DNA of 64,000 nt from Vibrio sp. 05-20-BW147 (lineage in GTDB: Bacteria > Pseudomonadota > Gammaproteobacteria > Enterobacterales > Vibrionaceae), in contig NZ_SZTO01000011.1 in the NCBI RefSeq assembly GCF_013369385.1, positions 1 to 64,000 of the forward strand, in the 5' to 3' direction. How positions within the stretch are numbered: position 1 is the first letter of the stretch; every line of letters starts with the position of its first letter. Shown piece after piece: positions 34,475-44,291 of the stretch. A program made the position numbers and the translations under genes. The notes below the pieces were generated by a model, which saw only the letters and a program-made list of their open reading frames with translations, made no database searches and was not told the origin of the DNA.

Positions 34475-35320
34475 ATGATACGTTTAAGCCTGTTGTCTAT
34501 AGCCATGCTAGCAACATCGACTGCCCAGGCAGAATACGAACCAATACCTTTACCTGAAGTGATGCTCGCTCAGTCGTACCAGCATGGCATCCGGGTTACG
34601 GACTATTGGTACAGTGAAAAACTCGATGGTATTCGGGCTTACTGGACTGGAGAGCGCTTTGTCACGCGCAATGGTAATCCAATTTATGCGCCTAGTTGGT
34701 TTACTGATGTCTTACCGAAGATGCCTCTCGATGGAGAGTTGTGGGCAGGACGAGGAAATTTCCATCTTGTGCAGCAAACTGTGCTCGACCACAAGCCATC
34801 GGACGAGGCCTGGCTACAGCTTCGGTTCATGGTGTTTGATTTGCCCGAATCAGCGGGTGACTACCAAAAACGCTACTACACCCTGATTGATTTGGTGAAG
34901 AATATCGACAAGCGACATATCCGCTTTGTCGAACACAAACCGATCCATAGCGAGAAAGAGCTGTTTGAAAAACTGGATGCGATTACCGGCTTGAGTGGTG
35001 AAGGGGTGATGTTGCGTAATATCACCAGCCGTTATCAAGCTGGGCGAGGAAACGATCTACTCAAACTGAAGAAGTTCAATGATGCAGAGGCGACCGTGAT
35101 TGGCTATAAACCGGGAAGTGGGCGATTGATGGGCATGCTCGGTGCGCTATTGGTTCGGCTTGAAGATGGTACTGAATTTTATATTGGCAGTGGCTTTACC
35201 GATGAACAACGTAAGAGACCGCCCGCAATCGGTGCAACCGTCACTTTTCGTCACAATGGCTTCACTAATTCTGGTAAGCCAAAGTTTGCGCGTTACATGA
35301 GAGAACGACAGGCGGAATAA
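34475..35320 (+). CDS. Secreted ATP-dependent DNA ligase
   Basis: The 281-residue protein has a signal peptide (LLSIAMLATSTAQA) and the minimal ligase fold. The nucleotidyl lysine is in motif I (SEKLDGIRAYW), followed by DGELWAGRG, EGVMLRN and LLKLKKF (motifs III-V), and a C-terminal OB domain. Ligases of this type in Haemophilus, Neisseria and Vibrio are periplasmic. They are thought to repair DNA taken up from outside, though this is not settled. I prefer the ATG at 34475, with AAGG 8 bases before it, to the GTG just before. It diverges from sypA. Confidence 0.88.
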   Translation: MIRLSLLSIAMLATSTAQAEYEPIPLPEVMLAQSYQHGIRVTDYWYSEKLDGIRAYWTGERFVTRNGNPIYAPSWFTDVLPKMPLDGELWAGRGNFHLVQQTVLDHKPSDEAWLQLRFMVFDLPESAGDYQKRYYTLIDLVKNIDKRHIRFVEHKPIHSEKELFEKLDAITGLSGEGVMLRNITSRYQAGRGNDLLKLKKFNDAEATVIGYKPGSGRLMGMLGALLVRLEDGTEFYIGSGFTDEQRKRPPAIGATVTFRHNGFTNSGKPKFARYMRERQAE

Positions 35321-35374
35321 AAAGTATAACGACTTGGTAAATATGACGACTTAACGCTAAGCCGCCACAAACAT

Positions 35375-35401
35375 GAGACCCTCGTTAAAGACTAGGGTCT
35401 C
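35375..35401. terminator. Possible terminator between ligase gene and norM
   Basis: GAGACCCT and AGGGTCTC form a stem around a 10-base loop between the two convergent genes, overlapping the norM stop. There is no long T-run, so function is uncertain. Confidence 0.5.
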
Positions 35402-36765
35402 AAATCATAGTTCAACTGAATCTCATCACGCTGGCGATGCAACCAGTGTAAGCGAGCGCCAAGCATCACAGCCGCAGACGAAAGTCCAACAATAAAACCT
35501 ATCCAGAAGCCTTGAGCTCCCATAGGCTCGACGATCAAATCGGTCAATCCAAGCACATAACCCGTGGGTAAACCCAGTAACCAATACGCGATGAAGGTGC
35601 GATTGAAAATTGCTTTCATGTCTTTATAACCTCTCAGTGCACCCGCAGCGATCACTTGAATGGCGTCGGTACATTGATATACGGCCGCAAAGATAAGCAA
35701 CTGCATAGCGAGAGTGATCACGACTTGGTTATCTGTGTACAGCAGAGCAATTTGCTCTCTTAGCAATACGGTAATCAGCGCAGTGATCACAGCGGTAGAC
35801 AGACCAACAAGAATACCAACATGAGAAGCGATTCGTGCACCTTCCGTCGATCTTTCCCCCAACATGTGTCCCACACGGATACTGGTTGCCGCACCGATAC
35901 TCATAGGTAACATAAAGACGAGAGACGAAAAGTTGATGGCAACTTGGTGAGCCGCTACCACCGTTGACCCCAAAGGAGCGACCAACAAGGCGACAACTGC
36001 AAATAAGGTCACTTCGAAAAACAGTGCCGCAGCGACTGGAAAACCCAACTTAAACAGGGTGACTTGAGCGGCTAATTTCGGTGCGTGAAAAGTCGCAAAC
36101 AGCTTGATCGGCTTCAGTCTTTGTGACGTGGTCACATAAAGCAACAGCAGTAAAAACATCACCCAATACACAATGGCGGTTGCAACACCACAGCCAACCC
36201 CCCCTAAGGCCGGAGCCCCAAGTTTGCCGTAGACGAACATCCAGTTAAGAGGGATGTTAAGCAAAAGCCCAATAAAGCCAATGACCATGGCAGGCTTAGT
36301 GAGCGATAGACCATCGGTCAGGCTTCTCAACGTTTGAAATAGCAAAAAAGCAGGAACAGCAAAAATAACCGCATGGATGTAACCCATCGTTTTCTCGGCC
36401 ATTTCAGCCTCGACGCTCATAAAACCAAGAATCCATTGTGTTTGAAATAGGACCGCGATAATAGGAACGCTAATCAATAGTGCCATGACAACACCTTGCT
36501 GGATCTCAAATGGCACCCGTTCACGCTTTCCTGCTCCGTTGAGTTGGGCGACAATAGGAACGAGGGCCATCAGTAAACCAATTCCAAACAGTATCGAAGG
36601 CAGCCATATACTCGCAGCAACAGAAACTGCGGCCATATCGGTAGCACTTACCCCACCGGCCATGACAGTATCAACAAATCCCATTCCCGTTTGAGCAACA
36701 GAGGCAATTAAGACTGGAGTTGCAAGTTTAATTAAGCTAGACGCTTCTTTCTTATAGCGATGCAC
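35392..36765 (-). CDS. norM: NorM, Na+-coupled MATE multidrug exporter
   Basis: The 457-residue protein has 12 membrane helices and follows Vibrio NorM closely: SSLIKLATPVLIASVAQTGM at the start, FVDTVMAGGVSATDMAAVSV with the conserved Asp, and VAAHQVAINFSSLVFMLPMS in the second half. It exports cationic drugs and dyes in exchange for Na+. The start is a GTG at 36765 with GGAGTC upstream. It is divergent from riboflavin synthase, an arrangement also seen in enterobacteria (mdtK-ribC). Confidence 0.93.
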   Translation of the reverse strand: MHRYKKEASSLIKLATPVLIASVAQTGMGFVDTVMAGGVSATDMAAVSVAASIWLPSILFGIGLLMALVPIVAQLNGAGKRERVPFEIQQGVVMALLISVPIIAVLFQTQWILGFMSVEAEMAEKTMGYIHAVIFAVPAFLLFQTLRSLTDGLSLTKPAMVIGFIGLLLNIPLNWMFVYGKLGAPALGGVGCGVATAIVYWVMFLLLLLYVTTSQRLKPIKLFATFHAPKLAAQVTLFKLGFPVAAALFFEVTLFAVVALLVAPLGSTVVAAHQVAINFSSLVFMLPMSIGAATSIRVGHMLGERSTEGARIASHVGILVGLSTAVITALITVLLREQIALLYTDNQVVITLAMQLLIFAAVYQCTDAIQVIAAGALRGYKDMKAIFNRTFIAYWLLGLPTGYVLGLTDLIVEPMGAQGFWIGFIVGLSSAAVMLGARLHWLHRQRDEIQLNYDLRP

Positions 36766-36999
36766 GATTGACTCCGAAGCTAAGCAGAAGATTGAAAAGA
36801 CGCATATATCCTACGCGGTAAACGCACATGCCTATCCGACGTCAGGCCTTTCGACGTTTTCAACGCATTAATGCCGTAGTTGCACAACGGAAAAGAAGGA
36901 GGCAGTATGGAAATCCGGTAGTGTTACCGCGCTAGGTATATTCTACTGGGATAATAATGGAATCTTACATTTCAATCTATAGAAAAGAAGGCTGGTTAG

Positions 37000-37620
37000 A
37001 TGTTTACAGGCATAGTTCAAGGTACGGCAGAGGTTGTTATCATTGAGGTGAAGGAGTTATTTCAAACTCATACCATTCGCTTATGTGGCGAGATGCTTAG
37101 TGGCTTGGCCATTGGTGCTTCAGTGGCACACAATGGATGCTGTCTGACGGTGACAAAGATAGCCGATGATCTTGTCAGCTTTGACTTAATGCAAGCAACA
37201 CTCAAGTTAACCAACTTAGGAACGCTTCGTGTTGGCGATCGAGTCAACATCGAAAGAGCGGCAAAGTTTGGGGATGAAATTGGTGGTCACTCAATGTCGG
37301 GCCACATCAGTACCACGGCAAAGATCGATCAAATCATTGATACACCAAATAACCGAACCATTTGGTTCAAACTGCCTCACGATGATGCGATGAAATACAT
37401 ATTGGTGAAAGGCTACATAGGCGTGGATGGCTGCTCGTTAACGATTGGGGAAGTCGAAGCAGATCGTTTTAGTGTGCATCTTATTCCAGAGACGCTAAAT
37501 CGAACTCTGTTTGGTCAGCGTAAAGTTGGGGAAAGCGTGAATATCGAGTTTGATCCACAAACACAGGCCATTGTGGATACCGTTGAACGAGTGTTATCAA
37601 CTAAAGGTATCACCATTTAG
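37000..37620 (+). CDS. ribE: Riboflavin synthase, alpha chain
   Basis: The 206-residue enzyme has two homologous lumazine-binding halves. The first begins [10 protein letters not shown] and contains GCCLTV; the second contains [12 protein letters not shown] and [11 protein letters not shown]. It converts two 6,7-dimethyl-8-ribityllumazine molecules to riboflavin and a pyrimidine. AGAAGG lies 8-10 bases before the ATG. No FMN riboswitch was recognised in the 234-base leader. Confidence 0.95.
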   Translation: MFTGIVQGTAEVVIIEVKELFQTHTIRLCGEMLSGLAIGASVAHNGCCLTVTKIADDLVSFDLMQATLKLTNLGTLRVGDRVNIERAAKFGDEIGGHSMSGHISTTAKIDQIIDTPNNRTIWFKLPHDDAMKYILVKGYIGVDGCSLTIGEVEADRFSVHLIPETLNRTLFGQRKVGESVNIEFDPQTQAIVDTVERVLSTKGITI

Positions 37621-37628
37621 GTGATACC
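37606..37628. terminator. Hairpin at the end of ribE
   Basis: GGTATCACC and GGTGATACC form a 9-base stem that includes the ribE stop codon. No T-run follows, so it may stop transcription poorly or protect the mRNA end. Confidence 0.5.
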
Positions 37629-37656
37629 CAGTTAGCGATATAGACACATCTTTTGG

Positions 37657-37860
37657 TCAAAATACTTGTTCGTCGTCTGCATCAGCGGTGAGATGGATGG
37701 TGTCATGAAGCTCGTCAACCATCATATTCAAATGTATCGCATGGCAACACGCTGGGCAGTCATCATAAAATTCTTGGTCGCCATTGGTTGCATCTAGGGT
37801 AATGCCAATATTGTGTCCACAGTGTGGACAAGCAAATCGCTTCTCAGTGTAGTTACGCAT
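37657..37860 (-). CDS. CPXCG-motif zinc-ribbon protein
   Basis: The 67-residue protein has FACPHCGHNIGI and later DDCPACCHAIHL, a zinc ribbon of the CPXCG family. An acidic tail follows. Its function is unknown. It is a single gene convergent with ribE, with a 36-base spacer. Confidence 0.82.
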   Translation of the reverse strand: MRNYTEKRFACPHCGHNIGITLDATNGDQEFYDDCPACCHAIHLNMMVDELHDTIHLTADADDEQVF

Positions 37861-38083
37861 ACATCATAATCCTTACGTCTATCCTGTTTCCATCTAGAAG
37901 GGGGAATGCAAAGGAGGTTGTCTCTTCTAGACTTATCTCAATTTCGCTCTAAGAGCTTACTTTCATAGTAGGCAGATAAGTTGCTATTTGGGACGAATTA
38001 AGTACAAAACATGACTATCCGCTCACTATAGAAACGACAGGTTTGAAATTGAGGTGATGTGCGTCAAAAAGACGCACATGCAT

Positions 38084-38950
38084 TCAGTAGGATAGAATGT
38101 TGTCAATCGACTTCTGAGCCTGCTCGAGATAGTGACCGCCGAACAAATTACAATGATTGAGAAGATGGTAGAGGTTATACAGCTCTTTCCTTTCGCTATA
38201 TCCGCTGGGAAGAGGGGCGATGGCTTCATAACCGCGATAGAAGTCCGCATGGAATCCGCCAAATAACTCAGTCATTGCTAAGTCACATTCTCTATCTCCC
38301 CAGTAGCAAGCAGGGTCATAGCAAATGGGTCCAAAAGCGGAAAGTGCGACGTTGCCGTGCCACAAATCGCCATGAATGAGTGAAGGCCGTGGATTATGGT
38401 TAGCAAGAAGTCTCGAAAATACTTCAACAATGTCGTCTACTGACGCAAATACAACACCTTTCTCTTTCAGCAATTGAAGTTGCCAGCCAATTCGCTGTTC
38501 AGCGAAAAAGGTCGACCACTTTTTGTGCCAAGAATTGGGCTGCAATGTTGCACCAAGGTAGTTATCTTGATCGCAGCCATACTGTTTTTGCTCACCCCAC
38601 AAATGAAGTTTTGCCAATTTTTGTCCAAAGGCGAAACTGTTTTCATTATCTTCAAGAGGTTTAGTGGCAAGGTAGTTAAGAATGATAAAGGCATTTGTCT
38701 TGCTCTGCCCAATCAGAACGAGCTCAGGTAACGCAACGCTATCTGTTTGACGCATCAAGCGAAGATTTTCTGCTTCGACTTGAAACTTACCCAGATACTC
38801 CTTGGAGTTCACTTTAACGAAGTAACGTTGTTCTCCATCACTGATCATGTAACATTCGCTGATATCGCCACCCGATAGATGGACTTTTTCAACGATGTTA
38901 AATGAAAACATTAAGGCTTCAGAAAGTTGTTGAGAAATCGCTTGCCACAT
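38084..38950 (-). CDS. Fructosamine-kinase-like protein
   Basis: The 288-residue protein has the aminoglycoside/fructosamine kinase fold. The ATP-site lysine is in RYFVKVN, the catalytic loop reads SLIHGDLWHGNVA and the metal-binding Asp is in CYDPACYWGDRECDLAM. Relatives phosphorylate ketosamines to repair glycated proteins; E. coli YniA is the closest familiar type. ATG at 38950 has AGAGGAAG just upstream, so I discard the longer frame to 38980. Confidence 0.88.
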   Translation of the reverse strand: MWQAISQQLSEALMFSFNIVEKVHLSGGDISECYMISDGEQRYFVKVNSKEYLGKFQVEAENLRLMRQTDSVALPELVLIGQSKTNAFIILNYLATKPLEDNENSFAFGQKLAKLHLWGEQKQYGCDQDNYLGATLQPNSWHKKWSTFFAEQRIGWQLQLLKEKGVVFASVDDIVEVFSRLLANHNPRPSLIHGDLWHGNVALSAFGPICYDPACYWGDRECDLAMTELFGGFHADFYRGYEAIAPLPSGYSERKELYNLYHLLNHCNLFGGHYLEQAQKSIDNILSY

Positions 38951-39177
38951 AATCTTCCTCTCTTCTAAATCACCACACACCTAATAGTTTAATTCATAAC
39001 TCAATTTCTGATTTGGTTAACTGACAAACTTTGACAACATCATAGCGAGTTGGAGCTAAAAATTAGCATAAATGTGAATCCAGTCGCTTAGTGATCACGA
39101 GTTTAGTGGTTTGAGCACTAGAGCATTTAATAATCGCCAAGTATCATTCAGTTTTTGATGTTGGTTCCAATAGTAGT

Positions 39178-40143
39178 ATGAAAATCCTAATTTGTGACGA
39201 TTCGGCATTTGCGAGAAAATCAATCAGTCGTTCCATTGTCTGCGACAACTCAATCCACATTTTGGAAGCGCAGGATGGCTACGAAGCTCTTCAGATTATG
39301 ATGGAGCAAAATATTGATCTTCTTTTTCTCGATCTCACCATGCCTATTATGGATGGATTTGAATTACTTGCTAACCTTCCGGTCAGCCAATATCACACTG
39401 ATGTTATTGTTGTCTCTGGGGATGTACAGCAAGAAGCAAAACAACGTTGCTTAGAGCTTGGTGCGATGGCGTTTTTGTGCAAACCTTTTGCCAGAAATGA
39501 AATAGAGCCTCTATTCGCTCAGTTCGGTTTGCATTTCGCAGAGCCGCATCTCAAGCCCGCTGCAAACCCTGAGCCCAAACTAAGCGCATTTGCAAAATTC
39601 AAAGAAATTACCAACATCGCCTTGGGCAAAGGGGCTGCCATTATGGCGGACCACCTCAATGAGTTTATTCAGTTGCCAGTCCCTAGCGTAGGCCCACTGA
39701 CATATGGTGAACTGTGTATGACCATGGCCGATGTCATTAAGCGGGAAGGCGCAGTGGCCGTGTCGCAGCGCTTTGTTGGTGGCGGAATCCACGGCGAAGC
39801 GTTAGTCTGTCTTTGGGGAAATGACATTGACAATATCGGGCAAAAACTTGGCTATCTTCGCGACTTTTCTACCCACAATGAAATTATACTAAACGTCTCA
39901 AATTTATTAGTTTCCTCATTCCTCACTTCGCTGGGGGGGCAATTAGACAAACAGTTTTCACTTCGTCAGCCCGCAATTATCGATAGCTTGAGCTCCCAAT
40001 ATGACAGTGCACGAGAGTCAGACGAACTGTTTACGGTTGAATATACCTATTTTGCTGAATCATTAGACTTTGAATGCGAAGTCCTGTTTTTGATTGATAA
40101 ACCGTCAGTCAGCATTATCTACGAAATTATGGAGTCAATATGA
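39178..40143 (+). CDS. Response regulator with CheC-like phosphatase domain
   Basis: The 321-residue protein has a receiver domain (residues 1-120) with the acidic pair DD, phospho-acceptor in LLFLDLTMPIMDG and the lysine in CKPFA. A CheC/CheX-type domain follows at about 140-321. Its first active-site helix is intact (FKEITNIALGKGAAIMADHL, E-x2-N); the second copy has lost the glutamate. It may dephosphorylate a receiver or sense one. The next gene starts inside its stop codon (ATGA), so it probably controls the diguanylate cyclase. Confidence 0.85.
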   Translation: MKILICDDSAFARKSISRSIVCDNSIHILEAQDGYEALQIMMEQNIDLLFLDLTMPIMDGFELLANLPVSQYHTDVIVVSGDVQQEAKQRCLELGAMAFLCKPFARNEIEPLFAQFGLHFAEPHLKPAANPEPKLSAFAKFKEITNIALGKGAAIMADHLNEFIQLPVPSVGPLTYGELCMTMADVIKREGAVAVSQRFVGGGIHGEALVCLWGNDIDNIGQKLGYLRDFSTHNEIILNVSNLLVSSFLTSLGGQLDKQFSLRQPAIIDSLSSQYDSARESDELFTVEYTYFAESLDFECEVLFLIDKPSVSIIYEIMESI

Positions 40144-41102
40144 GTTCCGATTTAACCCTGAACATCGCTGACTTTCATTGGATCACACAAATTCTAGACA
40201 CGATGGATTCCGGATTAGTCGTTATCGACAGAGAATACAATGTCTGTGTCTGGAACAGCTTTATGCAATCTTACAGTGGCGTACTGAGTCAGCATATTCT
40301 TGGTAAAAATCTTTTCGACTGTTTTGTCGATTTACCACGCGCTTGGCTGGAGACCAAAGTTAACACGGCAAGCGTCTTAGAGACACGGTCATTTTCTAGC
40401 TGGGAAAATCGCCCTTACTTGTTCAAGTTCCATAACTTTTCCCCCGTGTCAAACAGCAGCACCTACATGTATCAAGATATCGTGATCACACCGCTACGTT
40501 CACTTAAAGGTGAGATCAGTCATGTTGCAATTCAAATTAATGACGTATCTGAAATTGCACGAAGCAAAACGCACCTTAAAGAAACAAACCATCATCTTTC
40601 GGAAATCAGCCGACGTGATGGCCTTACCGGTCTACTAAATCGAGCCTTCTGGGAGCACTCTCTAAAAGAGGAGTTTGCTCGCATGCAACTTCAAGAATCA
40701 ATCAGCTCTCTCGTCATATTCGATATCGATCATTTTAAAAAAGTAAACGACACCTATGGACACCATGCTGGGGATGAAGTCATTCGGCGAACAGCGGCCT
40801 TTTTGCGTAAAACTGCGCGCAATAGTGATCTTTGTGGACGATTTGGAGGGGAAGAGTTTACCGTCTTGCTGCCCAATACCAGTGCAGACCAAGCGCGTTA
40901 CTTTTCTGAGCGGCTAAGAAAACGTATCGAACAGGAAATGGTATGCGTAGAAAAGTTCGAAATAAAATTCACAATTAGTTTGGGTGTTTGTGAGTTTAGG
41001 CCAAAATTTGCCTCTCACACCGAGTGGCTAAAAGCCGCTGATGACGCTTTGTATCGCTCCAAAGAGGGGGGACGAAACCAGGTTACCGTAAACGAAGAGT
41101 GA
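40140..41102 (+). CDS. PAS-GGDEF diguanylate cyclase
   Basis: The 320-residue protein has a PAS domain (about 20-140, VVIDREYNVCVWNSFMQSYS). A short coiled coil leads to a GGDEF domain with RDGLTGLLNRAFW, IFDIDHFKKVNDTYGHHAGD and the active-site motif GGEEF. It should make c-di-GMP from GTP. No RxxD inhibitory site was recognised upstream of GGEEF. No membrane helices. Coupled to the REC-CheC gene. Since c-di-GMP drives Vibrio biofilm, it may affect the syp locus, but nothing in the sequence proves it. Confidence 0.92.
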   Translation: MSSDLTLNIADFHWITQILDTMDSGLVVIDREYNVCVWNSFMQSYSGVLSQHILGKNLFDCFVDLPRAWLETKVNTASVLETRSFSSWENRPYLFKFHNFSPVSNSSTYMYQDIVITPLRSLKGEISHVAIQINDVSEIARSKTHLKETNHHLSEISRRDGLTGLLNRAFWEHSLKEEFARMQLQESISSLVIFDIDHFKKVNDTYGHHAGDEVIRRTAAFLRKTARNSDLCGRFGGEEFTVLLPNTSADQARYFSERLRKRIEQEMVCVEKFEIKFTISLGVCEFRPKFASHTEWLKAADDALYRSKEGGRNQVTVNEE

Positions 41103-41258
41103 TCTTTGTTCATTTTTGATGCAAATTTGCCGTTTCATCAAATAATGGCAAATATAATCAAATAAGGGGATGAAATTTTCTCTAACTGGCTTAGTATTAA
41201 CAAAGAGAACAACGATGTAAGCTTACGTACTAAGTAAGCGTTCAGACGGAGAATTAGA

Positions 41259-41603
41259 GTGGTTGTTAACACCGATGGATACTTAGCGCTCATTGAACAC
41301 CTTGCCTTAAATTTAGATGTGTTTGCATCTGATGTTGGCGACACAGGTACTGAAACCGTTGAAGATGTCGTCACGGATATGATCGCCTCAAATATCATGG
41401 CTATTTTTGAGCAGAATCCAGAGTTACATTCAAGCGTTCGCTTTAAGCTGCTAAAAGAGGCGGACTCCGTAGCGGAAGACTTAGGTGAAGTGCTCGCGGG
41501 GGTTTGGTATAAAAAAGCCACTAATGAACAAATTAATTTTTTGGACGAATACATCGCGTTAGTGAAAAATTTGTTCGACACCGCCGTTGCAAAATACGAT
41601 TAG
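41259..41603 (+). CDS. DUF3802 protein
   Basis: The 114-residue acidic protein matches the DUF3802 family found in marine gammaproteobacteria: HLALNLDVFASDVGDTGTET, then DMIASNIMAIFEQNP and ADSVAEDLGEVLAGVW. Function unknown. Start is a GTG at 41259 with GGAG about 8 bases before it. A hairpin after the stop may end the transcript. Confidence 0.75.
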   Translation: MVVNTDGYLALIEHLALNLDVFASDVGDTGTETVEDVVTDMIASNIMAIFEQNPELHSSVRFKLLKEADSVAEDLGEVLAGVWYKKATNEQINFLDEYIALVKNLFDTAVAKYD

Positions 41604-41656
41604 AAAAGAAGCCATTTTTCCTCCTCGTAGAGTTTCAGCTTCAAACCAACCTTCCC

Positions 41657-41677
41657 AAGGGTTACATTGTAACCCTT
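41657..41677. terminator. Possible bidirectional terminator
   Basis: AAGGGTTAC-ATT-GTAACCCTT lies between DUF3802 and the convergent NlpC/P60 gene and overlaps the latter's stop codon. No strong T-run. Confidence 0.5.
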
Positions 41678-42150
41678 CTTACTTGCCAAAAAGTGCTTGC
41701 CCAATATGGGTTATCCAGTCTCGAAATGATGACACCCTTCGACGTAGAAGCATGCATAAACTGTTTGTCCGTTAAGTAGATGCCTACGTGGTAATCGGAT
41801 TTGCTCGTTTTAAAGAATAACAAGTCACCTAATTGTTTTTCGTCCCACCGAATTTCAACTGAATACTGTACTTGCGCTTTGGTTGTTCTTGGCAACGAGC
41901 GTTGATAAGCGTGAGTAAAAGCTTGCTGGACAAATGCCGAGCAATCGATGCCCGATTTGGAGTCGCCACCGAATAAGTAAGGTGTACCCTGCCAATCAAG
42001 GAAAAATTGCTGCAGTTTGTGGTTTCCGGACCAAAGCTCCGGTGAACTGGGCGATGTTAAATCGCTATTCACACTTTGAGTGGGGCTCTGAGCACACCCC
42101 GTTAATAAGAGGTAAAAAGTAAACGCTATTAACCACTTGCACTGAGTCAC
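41662..42150 (-). CDS. NlpC/P60 lipoprotein peptidase
   Basis: The 162-residue protein has a lipoprotein signal (FYLLLTGCAQSP). The NlpC/P60 domain has the catalytic cysteine in SGIDCSAFVQQAF and the histidine in YHVGIYL, with a third polar residue in the FMHAS stretch. It resembles E. coli MepS (Spr) and NlpC, which cut stem peptides of peptidoglycan from the outer-membrane side. The domain is full length. Confidence 0.9.
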   Translation of the reverse strand: MTQCKWLIAFTFYLLLTGCAQSPTQSVNSDLTSPSSPELWSGNHKLQQFFLDWQGTPYLFGGDSKSGIDCSAFVQQAFTHAYQRSLPRTTKAQVQYSVEIRWDEKQLGDLLFFKTSKSDYHVGIYLTDKQFMHASTSKGVIISRLDNPYWASTFWQVRRVTM

Positions 42151-42257
42151 TTGTCATCTCTCTATCGCAAAACTGTCACATTACAGTCATATGCCAACTC
42201 TAGACTCACTTGAAATCACTACGCCGTTTTCTTGTGACGTCATCGACTGGTTAACCT

Positions 42258-44285
42258 ATGACTACTATTAAAAATCGTTCTATTTCGTTGATTCAAGCAA
42301 TAAGTGGGCTTTTTGTCACCCTGATGTTGTTTGTCTCTTTGCTTTCATCATCAAGTTACATCAACGTGAATAAACTTGGTGAACAATTTGATTCATTATC
42401 CGAATCTGCCTTACCAATGGCGTTCAATAATGCCAAACTCACTCAGAGCATTCTGCAACAGATAAAGCAATTAAACTACGGTGTTACGCTGTTCGAAACG
42501 GATGCCTTAGCGCAAGTTACACAAAAAGTGAGCGAAATCGACCAGCAAAATACTCAACTGGTGGAAACTCTCGAATTGCTCAGCGCCCAGCTGGGTGGTT
42601 TACTCTCTGCCGAGCAAAAAGACTTGCTAAATGAGAACATGTCGCAACTCTCGCAAGTTAGCCATTCAATTTTGGCGTCACAAGCGAATGAGATCGAAAT
42701 TCAGGCCTCGTTGGAACAAGCGATTTCAACTTTTCGCTACGGGCTAAGTTCTATTGGCCCAGAAATGACACGAATTAGTTCATTTTTGGCAATGGATAAT
42801 CCTGATTCTCAAGATGCTTCAAACCGCTTTAGCGCAGGGGCCAGTTCGATGGAAAGCACCTTCCTCATGCTGCTAATGCAAAATGATATTAGGGTAGCGG
42901 ATAAACACTACCAAGAGATGAAGAACCGCATCGCAGGGATTGAGCTCGCGTTTGATGACTTTAAAGAGTGGCACCCAGATGTAACGAATTTTACCAGCCT
43001 GACTGCACCATACGATATCGTACTCACCGGTTTTCAAGAGAGCGGGGTGCTTGCAGAAGTCATGCGTAAAATTGAACGTCAGCAACAAAGACAGTTGCAG
43101 ATTCATCGCGTTACTCAGTTAGCCAACACCACGTTAACACTATTAGATGATTTGTCCGCAACGGCGAGCTTACTGATTAAGCAAAACGAATCTTTGGTTC
43201 ACAATACGATTGGCCAAACCAAAAATACCGTTGTTTATGGTGGCGCGGCCTTCTTATTTACGTTGCTTGCCTCTTGGTTTTCTTTCAAGCGTTGGGTTGA
43301 AAGTGGCCTACGTGGCATTCTTTCTCGGCTTGATGCACTGACAAAGCACGATTTTCGTCACCAGGCGGTCGCTTCAGGCCCAAGAGAAATGCGAGAGATC
43401 GCAGAGAATTTGAACTTAGTGATCAGTGCGACACAGCAATCTCTTTCGTTGGTAACGCAAAACTGTGAATCCTTATATCAGAGCTCAGAGATAAGCCATG
43501 GTGCAGCCGAACAGGCTAGCCAAAGCTTAACGAGACAAAATCGCGCGTTATCATCCATGGTCTCCACGATTGTCGAGCTAGAAAGCTCCATCAATCAGAT
43601 TTCGCAGGTGACGACAACGTCACTTGCTGATGCTGAACGAGCTGCAGAGAACACCAAACGCGGTGTCTGTGTTGTAGAGGGAAGTTTAGAGCGGTTAGAA
43701 CGCCTTAAGCAGTCGCTGAATATGAATGATGATGCGATGAAAGAGCTTGATAGCCGAGTTGAGGCAATTCTGGAGATGGTGGATATGATCAGCGGCATCG
43801 CAGCAAACACCAACTTACTTGCGTTGAATGCCGCCATTGAAGCCGCTCGAGCGGGCGAGCAGGGGCGCGGTTTTGCTGTGGTGGCAGATGAAGTACGTAA
43901 ACTGGCCAGTGACACATCCCAACAAACCACCAATATAAGCAGCATGATGAATGAACTCGTTCTTGCAGCCGAACGCAGCCGTCAATCGGTGGATGAGTCA
44001 CGTGCAAGCATGTCGCAAGCACTGGCATCCAGTGATGAAGTGCGCGTGGTTTTTGCAGATATTGAATACGCCGTGCAGCATATTCGCACCAAAGTGGAAC
44101 AAATTGCACAGGCCACTCTCGAACAACAAAGGGCAACAACCGACGTATCGAAATCCATTACCCACGTTTCTGATCAAGCAAAAGAATCACAGCATCAGCT
44201 TTCAGCCATGGTAGAAAGCTCTAAGCAAGTTTCTCTCATCTCAGAGCAGCAACAAGAGATGCTACACAAATACCAACTCGCTTAA
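42258..44285 (+). CDS. Methyl-accepting chemotaxis protein
   Basis: The 675-residue receptor has an N-terminal membrane helix ([20 protein letters not shown]) and a helical periplasmic sensor of about 280 residues. A second helix follows near 325-345 ([20 protein letters not shown]), then a HAMP-like region. The signalling domain has the hairpin tip [20 protein letters not shown] followed by [20 protein letters not shown]. It reports ligand binding to CheA through CheW. No che genes are near, as is usual for Vibrio receptors. The ligand is unknown. Confidence 0.92.
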   Translation: MTTIKNRSISLIQAISGLFVTLMLFVSLLSSSSYINVNKLGEQFDSLSESALPMAFNNAKLTQSILQQIKQLNYGVTLFETDALAQVTQKVSEIDQQNTQLVETLELLSAQLGGLLSAEQKDLLNENMSQLSQVSHSILASQANEIEIQASLEQAISTFRYGLSSIGPEMTRISSFLAMDNPDSQDASNRFSAGASSMESTFLMLLMQNDIRVADKHYQEMKNRIAGIELAFDDFKEWHPDVTNFTSLTAPYDIVLTGFQESGVLAEVMRKIERQQQRQLQIHRVTQLANTTLTLLDDLSATASLLIKQNESLVHNTIGQTKNTVVYGGAAFLFTLLASWFSFKRWVESGLRGILSRLDALTKHDFRHQAVASGPREMREIAENLNLVISATQQSLSLVTQNCESLYQSSEISHGAAEQASQSLTRQNRALSSMVSTIVELESSINQISQVTTTSLADAERAAENTKRGVCVVEGSLERLERLKQSLNMNDDAMKELDSRVEAILEMVDMISGIAANTNLLALNAAIEAARAGEQGRGFAVVADEVRKLASDTSQQTTNISSMMNELVLAAERSRQSVDESRASMSQALASSDEVRVVFADIEYAVQHIRTKVEQIAQATLEQQRATTDVSKSITHVSDQAKESQHQLSAMVESSKQVSLISEQQQEMLHKYQLA

Positions 44286-44291
44286 ACTGAT

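Noticed and set aside
36766..36999. FMN riboswitch before riboflavin synthase
   Set aside because: The conserved RFN core words were not found. A tiny frame (ATG at about 36908, four codons) is too short to call a leader peptide.
43595..44139. Two long minus-strand frames within the chemoreceptor gene
   Set aside because: They are complements of the conserved signalling domain; serine/alanine-rich antisense frames are common there.
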